Assembly: GCA_001970955.1 (NCBI GenBank)
Contig: MPUH01000533.1
Location: 1 to 47,389, forward strand
Direction: 5' to 3'
DNA length: 47,389 nt
Source of the DNA: Stentor coeruleus
Taxonomy: Eukaryota > Ciliophora > Heterotrichea > Heterotrichida > Stentoridae
Shown here one piece after another: positions 20,064 through 27,766 of this stretch (position 1 is its first letter; the number at the start of each line of letters is the position of its first letter). Under the pieces are notes generated by a model. That model was not told the DNA's origin and did no database searches. It saw only the letters and a program-made list of their open reading frames with translations. The position numbers and the translations under genes are program-made.

Positions 20064-20597
20064 TTAATTATTTATACTATCATCCCCAGCTTCCATCCTT
20101 CTTACCTCTTTAAGTAAAAGATTACTCAACTGAACTGCTTCTTGTAAAGCAATTTTTGTCTTTGAATGTTTTTCCTTTAATTTCTCACAGTTATTACAAG
20201 GAATTGTCCCGGATTTATACTTTTTCACAAGTGCTTCTGCTTTTTCTTTTCCTACCTTGCAATCTTTTAGTTTTTGCTTCATGGCTCGATATTTCGCTTT
20301 GAAAACTTGGAATTTCGGGGCTGGAACTTCTGGCCATTGACCCATTTCTAAGTAGTTCTTTTGGAAATTTGCCACACTTTTATGGTTGCAGCACTCATCA
20401 AGATCATCTTCATTATATTCTGTTGAATACTCTTCACTTTTTATTATAGATATGCTGCTTGTTTTAAATAGTTTCGGCTTAGGAAGTGATGATCTGAACA
20501 ATGAAGCCAAAGATGACTTCAGAGATGGAGCAGTTGTAAGGTCAATAAGTTTATCTTCCGTAACCTCGCATGAACAGCTTCCGTTTAAAGTTTCCAT
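20064..20597 (-). CDS. Hypothetical protein with C-terminal coiled coil
   Basis: 177 residues. The N-terminus is Cys/Ser-rich (METLNGSCSCEV), followed by a Ser/Lys-rich linker and an acidic patch (YNEDDLDECC). Residues about 95-170 are helical and coiled-coil-like, interrupted by a CNNC pair. The hydrophobic/charged segment QKNYLEMGQWPEVPAPKFQV near 80-99 looks structured. No family was recognised. Start is the first ATG; stop is TAA. A normal ORF composition and skewed flanks support a real gene. Confidence 0.55.
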   Translation of the reverse strand: METLNGSCSCEVTEDKLIDLTTAPSLKSSLASLFRSSLPKPKLFKTSSISIIKSEEYSTEYNEDDLDECCNHKSVANFQKNYLEMGQWPEVPAPKFQVFKAKYRAMKQKLKDCKVGKEKAEALVKKYKSGTIPCNNCEKLKEKHSKTKIALQEAVQLSNLLLKEVRRMEAGDDSINN

Positions 20598-21096
20598 TTC
20601 TTCAATTACAAATTTTCATAATTGGCAGGTGTTCAATATCCTAATTTTAATATTAAACCCTATATCAATAATCTAATTATTTATTCTCATATATCAAGCT
20701 AATAAAATCATCTCCTTCACATTTTCTTGTTAAAAAATCAAAACCCCAGCAACTGAAAAATATCATACCTTAAACCACATAACAAAAAAGCATTTATTCC
20801 TTCAATAATCTTTCTATATCCCTAAAATTTAAACCTTATATTATAATTAATACTAAAATTATTATCATCTTACACAAATAACAGCATTAAAAAACCTATT
20901 TAAAATAAAATATTTCATAAAAATCTCCTTATAACAATATAATAATGACAAACCTCTAAACCATAGATTTCATATCTAAAAACTTCCTTTTCCTATATAA
21001 AAATTTATTTTTAAATCTTTATCATACTTTTTCTTCATCATATAAATGCCATATAATTCTCCTTCCTCAGTACAAACTAAAAATTGTATATTAATA
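20598..21096. other. Divergent intergenic region
   Basis: A/C-rich and G-poor throughout on the plus strand. No gene is seen. It should contain the 5' regions of the genes on either side. Confidence 0.45.
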
Positions 21097-21624
21097 ATGT
21101 CAAGCTCAAACCTTCGACTTAACAGTAAAAAGCCAAGTATTTCAACAGACCTCCTTCCAATCCCCCCATCAAGCTTTAAAAACATCGGTGGTCTTCGTCT
21201 ATTAAACTACAAATCCTCATCATCCAGAGATTTTTCTATAAAATCCTCTTTAATTCCCCCATCATCAGCTAAAATCCTCACAACCAAGCCTGATAATTCC
21301 CCTTTGAACTCGAAAAACATACAAACTAGTGACCATGAAGATTCTATAGACAAGTTTATAATACAAGATAAGAATATTAATAAAAAACAATCAATTAAGA
21401 TGAATTTACCTGTTGCTAATTGTAACCAAAGGAATAAAAAAATCATTAAATGTACTAAAAATACTATAAGCATGAGGAATTTTAGGAAAAAATCTTTGTA
21501 TAATGTGACGAGGATTTTTTTTGATAGCTCGATTATACCTGATAGTACAGAAAAGTATATGAAAATATGTGAGATGATGAAGACTAGTAGGTTACCGGAA
21601 AGATTTTTAAGGTCAGTTAAGTAA
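21097..21624 (+). CDS. Basic Ser-rich hypothetical protein
   Basis: The frame opens at an ATG at 21046, but the ATG at 21097 (MSSSNLRLNSKKPS) sits in the AT-rich context (TTAATAATG) typical of starts here, giving 175 residues. The first ~90 residues are Ser/Pro/Lys-rich and probably disordered, with several IPPSS-type motifs. The last ~50 are basic and more ordered (RNFRKKSLYNVTRIFF, then EKYMKICEMMKTSRLPERFL). No domain was recognised. The C2 gene follows on the same strand after 62 nt. Confidence 0.55.
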   Translation: MSSSNLRLNSKKPSISTDLLPIPPSSFKNIGGLRLLNYKSSSSRDFSIKSSLIPPSSAKILTTKPDNSPLNSKNIQTSDHEDSIDKFIIQDKNINKKQSIKMNLPVANCNQRNKKIIKCTKNTISMRNFRKKSLYNVTRIFFDSSIIPDSTEKYMKICEMMKTSRLPERFLRSVK

Positions 21625-21686
21625 TTATTAGGCTATTTTAATAGGATTGTGAATATGATTTTACATTTTTATTATTCCGTTAAATA

Positions 21687-22511
21687 ATGGGAGAAAACTT
21701 GCCCAACTCAAACTTTTCAATCACTATTCATCAAGCAAGAATCGAATTTGACATATGCTCTCTTATAATTAGTCCGCAAATACTTTTAGTTTATAACAAT
21801 GCCTCAGTTAGAACAAAGCCAATACGAGACTTCCTTCCAGTATGGAACGAGACATTTAATTTTGAATGCCATCAAGGACCAATATCTATAACTTTGCTCA
21901 ATAACCCATCCTTTTATAAGGAAACAACTATTGGCACCTGTTTAATCAATATTGAGAAAACCTCAGGATGGTTCGAAATCCATAATAACAATCAACGAGT
22001 AGGTTCTGTACGCATAACAGTCCGACCTGACTCTTACGAAAAATTCCTCCAGCAAGAATATGGCAAAAAAATCGAAGAAATGCAATCAAATCAACATGAA
22101 GTCTGTCTTCTTAAAGAAAAATACATACGCAAATTACGGAAACTAAGAGAAAACAAAGAAAAGTCTCGAGAATGCAAAGAAAACAATGAACGAGAAACAA
22201 CTCAAGTCATAAGCAATTCTAAAGATGATAAAGATATAATAAGAAAAAGAGCTTTAATAAAACTTCAAGAAGAACAAGTTGAACAAGAAAAAGCTCGATT
22301 AAAACAAGCATGGAAAGAAATTGAAAATCAAAGAAAAGAAGTTGAAGAAATTATAGGGAAAATTAAAGAAGAATATAATGAATGCAATGTAGCTAAACAT
22401 AGGGCAAACCTTCAAAGTAGAATATCAAGGTATTCATCAAGAAGTGTAAATAAAAGGACGACTCCTTTTGAAAAAGATACTGGGTGTGAGGAGACGATAA
22501 GTAGAGAATAA
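21687..22511 (+). CDS. C2-domain plus coiled-coil protein
   Basis: 274 residues. Residues about 7-115 read as a C2 beta-sandwich: FSITIHQARIEF, then PQILLVYNNASVRTKPI, then the characteristic PVWNETFNFEC strand, and a final GSVRITVRP. The usual calcium-binding Asp residues are mostly absent (no D-x-F/Y-D before the loops), so it may bind lipid or protein without calcium. Residues about 125-245 form a charged coiled coil, and the tail is Ser/Arg-rich (SRISRYSSRSVNKR). C2 plus coiled coil is common among ciliary transition-zone and basal-body proteins, but no orthologue can be named. Confidence 0.65.
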   Translation: MGENLPNSNFSITIHQARIEFDICSLIISPQILLVYNNASVRTKPIRDFLPVWNETFNFECHQGPISITLLNNPSFYKETTIGTCLINIEKTSGWFEIHNNNQRVGSVRITVRPDSYEKFLQQEYGKKIEEMQSNQHEVCLLKEKYIRKLRKLRENKEKSRECKENNERETTQVISNSKDDKDIIRKRALIKLQEEQVEQEKARLKQAWKEIENQRKEVEEIIGKIKEEYNECNVAKHRANLQSRISRYSSRSVNKRTTPFEKDTGCEETISRE

Positions 22512-23161
22512 AGGTAGGTTTGTAATTAACAAAAATATGTTATTATGAGTATATGTAAAGAAAAATTTTTAGGCTAATGACTTTTTGATGATGGAAAAAA
22601 AAATTTAAAGGCTTATTTGCTTGTGTATATGGGAAAAAGGTAATTATGAACAAAGTATTTAAAGTTTTACATGCTAAATGTGCTAAGTGCCTTAAAGTCA
22701 TGGTTTTTTGGTGAAAGCGAAATTGTGCATAGAAATATTAGTATTGTAATGGAGAAAATATATAAAATGTAATAATTCCCTTTTCTTTTACTGCAAAATT
22801 TTCATTGGAATATAAGGATTTATATTCAAAAATAAATGCTTCAATTTGAGTATATGCGAAAAATATTTCAGCTTACTTGAACATAACTTAAAAGTTCCTA
22901 AAAAGCTTAATGATAAAGACATAAGAATTTTCGAATTTTTTTTTATCTGAAGTACTTAATCTACCTTAATAATAAAAGGTTCAAAAGCAGTAATCAAGAA
23001 AAGTTTTAAAAAGATTTTTATTTCTAATAGTATTCAAAGAATATCTGAGATAAACTTAGTTATATTTAAATTATGATAAAATTCCCATATACAACATACT
23101 TATTTTCTTACTAAATCCTATTCTCATTAGACTTAATTAATTCTTACATATAAAAATTCTC
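22512..23161. other. Convergent intergenic region
   Basis: No gene is seen. G/T-rich to about 22750, then mixed, and A/C-rich in the last ~100 nt on the plus strand. Confidence 0.45.
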
Positions 23162-23746
23162 TTAGAGTTTTGATAATTCGTCATCATCAACTTTGATTTT
23201 ATTATATGCTCTAATTTTTGCTAATTTCGTCAAAATTAAAGGCCGAATGCACTTTGGCGTCACAACATAAGTATCTTGAGTTAATACTCTATTAATACTA
23301 TTGATGTAGCTTGATAAAAAATATTTTCCTAACTTGTTGTTTTTTATTGTAGGAGATGGTTGGAATTCTGCTAAGAAATTTTCTGAGTTTGGGACATTTA
23401 AATGTTTATTTTCTGGTGATGAAATGCTATATGAAGAAGGGTTTTGATTTTGTTTATGCTGAGTGTCTGTATCTAAAGAGAATTGAATTAGTGGTTTATC
23501 AGGGATTTTTAAAGAAAGTGATTCAGCTTCAGTACGAGGAGATGGGATAAGTGTTTGGACTATCATAACTTTAGTTTCACAATATATGCAAATTACTTCC
23601 TTTTCTTCTTCTGCATATATTTTTGTGCAGTCTGTGCATAAAGAATGATTATCGAAATAACTTACTGGTGTGACTCCTTTTTGAAAGCACAAAAGACAAA
23701 GATTAAAACAGAACTCTTCAATCATATTTAGTAATTTATAATGCAA
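23162..23746 (-). CDS. N-cap-only member of the zinc-array family
   Basis: 194 codons from the first ATG, but the ATG at residue 8 (position 23725, MIEEFCFNLCLLC) aligns with the starts of its relatives and is preferred. The first ~60 residues match the N-terminal cap of the large zinc-array proteins at 24060, 31679 and 35655. They share C-x3-C-x2-C at the start, a TPVSYFDNHSLC segment aligned with RPINYSKYHKIC, a C-x2-C pair (CIYC) and a hydrophobic strand. The array that follows in relatives is missing; instead there is a Ser/Asn/Pro-rich tail with a basic C-terminus. It could be a shortened paralogue acting as a partner or competitor, or a decayed copy, though the frame is intact. Confidence 0.65.
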   Translation of the reverse strand: MHYKLLNMIEEFCFNLCLLCFQKGVTPVSYFDNHSLCTDCTKIYAEEEKEVICIYCETKVMIVQTLIPSPRTEAESLSLKIPDKPLIQFSLDTDTQHKQNQNPSSYSISSPENKHLNVPNSENFLAEFQPSPTIKNNKLGKYFLSSYINSINRVLTQDTYVVTPKCIRPLILTKLAKIRAYNKIKVDDDELSKL

Positions 23747-24059
23747 GTATTTACTATATCCTATAATCCAGATAAATTATAATCAAAAACGACATAAACC
23801 CATGAATTATCCTCACATTTCTATATAACTTTTAGCATCTATCAAATATTTGTCATATAAAAAAATCTTCCAAACCAAAAAAACTGCAAAAAACCCACAA
23901 AGTCCTAATAAATCATATAAAAACTTAATCTAAAATCATCTATCAAACCTCAATACTTTATCCATAAACCTAATTACCATATTTATCTCTACCCACAATT
24001 TCTAAAAACTAATCCAATACTTATAATAAAATCTAATAAAAAAAAACTTAATATCTTAT
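23747..24059. other. Intergenic, C-rich
   Basis: A/C-rich and G-poor on the plus strand between two same-strand zinc-family genes. No gene or site was recognised. Confidence 0.45.
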
Positions 24060-25976
24060 CTAGCATTTCCTATAACTAACTACATTTTTCCCTTTACAAG
24101 CACATCCAAACAAATTTTTCATCCTTCCTTTTTTCTGTAGACATGTCGCACAAAACTTAGTCTTACAACAAAGTTTATAAACAATTCCTTTTTCATATGA
24201 AATTTCCCAAATGCTTTTCTTCCCACATTTCACACATAATCTATCATTTTTTAAACAGCAATCCAAGCAAAAATAATTAAATTCTCTTGCTGATATATTA
24301 CTAATACAACCTAAACATATACAATGTTCACATGAAAGTACATAACCTGTTCTACTTATTTTACATAAAAAACAAGAATTGATTCTTTTAACCAAAACTG
24401 TGAATTTCTTTACTTTTTTATCGAATAAACATGGGAAACAACATGTATTGATTCTGTTACAATTATCACAACTTTCATGTCCGCATTGAAGTTTTTTAGT
24501 TATTTGGTTCATTTGCCCACAGCTTGGACAAGGTTTTTTATTACATAATGAACATTTTATATTGTTAGAACATTGGGAAAAACATGATATGCAGAGTTTG
24601 TGGGAACAAAACATTTTTTTGCGTAGGTTTTCTGATGATAGACCGCATTGGTCACAGGTATAAATGTTACAGATTTTACATGTAAAGTTGTTTATTTGAC
24701 AATCGTTGCAGATTGTATGTCCACAGGAAGATGGGTTTGTTAAAGTGATTTTGTTACAGAATGAACATTTGGATGAAGACAAAATGCAGATTTTACAGTT
24801 AGGTTCAAAACAATTTTTACAATCTTTCGGCTCAAGAGGTATGTTTTTATATATAGTTTGCCCTTTGAATTTTTCAAAAGATGGCAATTTAGTAAGTTCT
24901 TTGCTTTGAGTATTATGACGCTTTTCTATTACAGGACTTTGCGAATTCTTTCTATGTCCTAATAAAATTTCGCTTTTGCCATGTTGTTTTAAGATAGAAT
25001 GGCCATTTAGAGATTTTCTATTGCTTATAAGTTTTTCATCTTTGCTTGATTGGAGAATTTTTAATGCTTTATTCTTTTCAGAATTTATCCACACACCAGG
25101 ATTGGGTGTTTGGAATTTTATTTTTTCTGTATCTTTACTTATAATATTTATAATTCTTTGTGGTGATTCTGAGCATGCACTGCATTTTTCATGTCCTTGA
25201 CAAATAACACATCCATAATGCCCACAACTAAAACTCATCTCTTTTTTCCCTTCCTTAACACATCCTAAGCATAAATGGGCAAAGCAATTCGAGCAGAAAT
25301 TCTTCAACCATTCACACTTACAAATTTTCCTCCTACACGATTTACAAGTGCCAATTTTCGTAGAAAAACACATACTACATGTAAAATTTTCAAAGCAATT
25401 CTTACACAAATCTTTAGCTTCTACCCAACAAAGTTTACAAAATCCTATTGAGCACTTAGTACATTTACTACAACAATCATTGCAAAAACTATGTTTGCAT
25501 TCAAATTCAACTTTTAATCCAAATTTATCTTCACATCCATTACAAGATGTCAAATTATTAAGGTTTTCACATACAGGACACATAGAATTTCTTGATAGAT
25601 TTTTGATTATATTGTTAGCAAAAAAGCTTTTTCTAATACTCATAGCATTATCTAAGCAGTCATTACAAATATTATGCCCACATGGCAAATTATCTAATAA
25701 TTCTTTGGGGTTTAAACATTTTTGGCATTTTTCAACGATGATTCTTGTCGTGTTTTCAGGGACTTTTGATATTTTTTCAATGCTTTTATGGCTTTTGGAA
25801 GTTTTTTTGCTTTTTGTTATTATCTGTGAGCTGCAGTGAATACATTTTACTGAAGTTTTTGATAGTTCATTTTCATGGACTTTGTATGAGCAGATTTTAT
25901 GTGAATTTCTATTGTTTAATATAAGACTGCCTTGGTTTAAGCATAATAGGCAGCTTTCGTCGCATAGTTTTTTCAT
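24060..25976 (-). CDS. Tandem RING-like zinc-module protein (about 7 modules)
   Basis: 638 residues. The N-cap begins MKKLCDESCLLC and includes an HKIC segment and CIHC pair. About seven compact modules follow the pattern C-x2-C-x(8-12)-C-x-H-x2-C-x2-C-x(3-6)-C-x2-C. Their cores are PCGHNICNDC, ECKHSFCNDC, SCGHYGCVIC, SCGHTICNDC, FCSHKLCISC, QCGHESCDNC and SCEHCICLGC. A Lys/Ser-rich spacer without Cys lies at about residues 285-385. The C-cap has CVKC-x4-IWEI, a CC pair, C-x2-C and CAC. There is no signal peptide or TM, so it is likely cytosolic. C3HC4 spacing recalls RING E3 ligases, but the first loop is very short and typical E2-contact residues are not evident. Structural zinc scaffolding is equally possible. 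Starts 24 nt after its upstream paralogue. Confidence 0.75.
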   Translation of the reverse strand: MKKLCDESCLLCLNQGSLILNNRNSHKICSYKVHENELSKTSVKCIHCSSQIITKSKKTSKSHKSIEKISKVPENTTRIIVEKCQKCLNPKELLDNLPCGHNICNDCLDNAMSIRKSFFANNIIKNLSRNSMCPVCENLNNLTSCNGCEDKFGLKVEFECKHSFCNDCCSKCTKCSIGFCKLCWVEAKDLCKNCFENFTCSMCFSTKIGTCKSCRRKICKCEWLKNFCSNCFAHLCLGCVKEGKKEMSFSCGHYGCVICQGHEKCSACSESPQRIINIISKDTEKIKFQTPNPGVWINSEKNKALKILQSSKDEKLISNRKSLNGHSILKQHGKSEILLGHRKNSQSPVIEKRHNTQSKELTKLPSFEKFKGQTIYKNIPLEPKDCKNCFEPNCKICILSSSKCSFCNKITLTNPSSCGHTICNDCQINNFTCKICNIYTCDQCGLSSENLRKKMFCSHKLCISCFSQCSNNIKCSLCNKKPCPSCGQMNQITKKLQCGHESCDNCNRINTCCFPCLFDKKVKKFTVLVKRINSCFLCKISRTGYVLSCEHCICLGCISNISAREFNYFCLDCCLKNDRLCVKCGKKSIWEISYEKGIVYKLCCKTKFCATCLQKKGRMKNLFGCACKGKNVVSYRKC

Positions 25977-26000
25977 ATGAAATATTATTTTAAAGAGTTT

Positions 26001-27503
26001 TTAATTATTTTTAGGTAAAGATGTGCAACTACATTGAAAAAGCTTACCCATAAAATGATGCTTTTTATTGAAGCAATTTACACAGTAGTGTGTATTACAG
26101 CATTTTTTTTGAAGGGTGTTTTCGTTAGGGAAAAACTTCCACTCAGCACGCTTTTTGCAATTTAGGCAGGTTTTGCCTTTGTGGACACTACAGAAGAGAC
26201 AGCAAAAGTCTAGGATTTCGAGCATTTTATAGGATATGCAGTCGTAGCAGATAGAATGTCCACAAAAAAGTTCAAACTTCGAAACCGACTTCCTGCATTT
26301 AAAGCACTCCTGATAATGTACCGCATAAGAAGCCAATATTTTTTTCTCAAAAAGGCATGCAAAACACATAGGATTGCTTTCAATACACATCTCACATCCT
26401 TTATGTTTACAATGAAACATCTTCTTAACTCTATTATGTTCTCCACAATTTTTACATACCGTTATTCCTCTAAATTCTTTCATAAAACTCAAATCCATGC
26501 ATTTATCACATATCCTACATTCAGTTTTAGTCTCTTTAACTTCTCTAGAATATTTTTTACATCTCATACAAGGTTCTTTCATACACTCATCACATCCAAT
26601 TTCATTACTTAAACATTCATAACATCTAAAATGATCACATTCCAACCATTTCCCTTGAGATTTTTTCCAACACTTCTCACAATTTTCAGGAGTTTCATTA
26701 TAAAAACATATTTGGCACTTAAAAGGTTCGCATTCTCTACAAAAAAGACAGCCACATTGTTTGAATTTGACTTTTCGCTTATTTTTACACATGCTACAGA
26801 AACCTTCTTTAAAGTTTTTTATTTCCCAAGTGCAGTCGCTGCATATTTTATGAGAACAAAAGCGTGGAAGGAGTTTATTTGAGATTTTTTGACAGTGTTC
26901 GCATTTTCCTTGGGCAATAATATTGTTATGTAAGGTTTTTTCAATGAAATATGATGTGAAAATTGTAATTTCATTAGGGAAATGCTGAGAATCATTTTGA
27001 AGGTTTTTAAATAAACTTGTTGGAGAATCAGGCTCTGAAGGAGAACTATATTGTAAAGGATGACTTGGCGTGCTTTTTATAGAGCTTTTAATAAATAGAT
27101 TAGTTGATTTTCTTGGATCTTTTGAAGCTTTTTTAGATTCATAGAAGCTTTCTGAAGGGAAACCTGGAGGACATGATAAGCTTGTTGTGTGTTTTGAAGT
27201 TTTATCGTAACAAGGGTTAGGGATATATGAGTTTGTTGGTTTTGTAAGAAAACAATTTTTACATATATTGTTTTGCATATTAAAACATAGAATACAGAAG
27301 TATCTTGAACATTTTTCACAGTTTTCTTCACAGTCGCTGCAGATTTCATGGCCACAATCCAAGATTTCTACTTTGTTTGTTTGTTTTAAACATGAGTTAC
27401 ATTTTGGTTTTTGTGATAAAGCTGAAGATGCTCGAGGCTTAGATATTGTTTTTACCTTTTGACCTTGGTTTTTTTTATGATAGCTTAGGTTATATTTTTT
27501 CAT
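26001..27503 (-). CDS. Tandem RING-like zinc-module protein (about 6 modules)
   Basis: 500 residues. It lacks the family N-cap and instead starts with a basic, Ser-rich leader (MKKYNLSYHKKNQGQ). The first module core is DCGHEICSDC near residue 52. Later cores include FCSHKICSDC, a variant QCGCLFCREC with Cys in place of His, ECDHFRCYEC, HCKHKGCEMC and FCGHSICYDC. A Ser/Pro-rich spacer lies at about 95-190. The C-cap is CLNC-x4-EWKF, then KKCC, C-x2-C and QCSC, clearly homologous to the caps of its paralogues. Its TAA is followed by 24 nt and then the ATG of the next family gene in the same frame, so the two could derive from one longer gene. Function unknown. Confidence 0.75.
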   Translation of the reverse strand: MKKYNLSYHKKNQGQKVKTISKPRASSALSQKPKCNSCLKQTNKVEILDCGHEICSDCEENCEKCSRYFCILCFNMQNNICKNCFLTKPTNSYIPNPCYDKTSKHTTSLSCPPGFPSESFYESKKASKDPRKSTNLFIKSSIKSTPSHPLQYSSPSEPDSPTSLFKNLQNDSQHFPNEITIFTSYFIEKTLHNNIIAQGKCEHCQKISNKLLPRFCSHKICSDCTWEIKNFKEGFCSMCKNKRKVKFKQCGCLFCRECEPFKCQICFYNETPENCEKCWKKSQGKWLECDHFRCYECLSNEIGCDECMKEPCMRCKKYSREVKETKTECRICDKCMDLSFMKEFRGITVCKNCGEHNRVKKMFHCKHKGCEMCIESNPMCFACLFEKKILASYAVHYQECFKCRKSVSKFELFCGHSICYDCISYKMLEILDFCCLFCSVHKGKTCLNCKKRAEWKFFPNENTLQKKCCNTHYCVNCFNKKHHFMGKLFQCSCTSLPKNN

Positions 27504-27766
27504 TATGAGAAGCCATTAATGTTTTAATCAGTATAAGTTTAAACAAATAAGTTTTAAAATTTTGATTTCAAGATATGAGTTGATTATAATAATTTAAAAT
27601 TGTGATGTTTAGTTAGAAATTATTAAGTAGAATATAATAACATGATATATATTGAGATTTTTGATATAAAAAATTAGAAATATTGTGAGTCATAAAAGAA
27701 GTTTATCCTTAAAAGAAATTATAACATTAATTTTTGTTTAGATTATATATAAATACACTTAATTAA

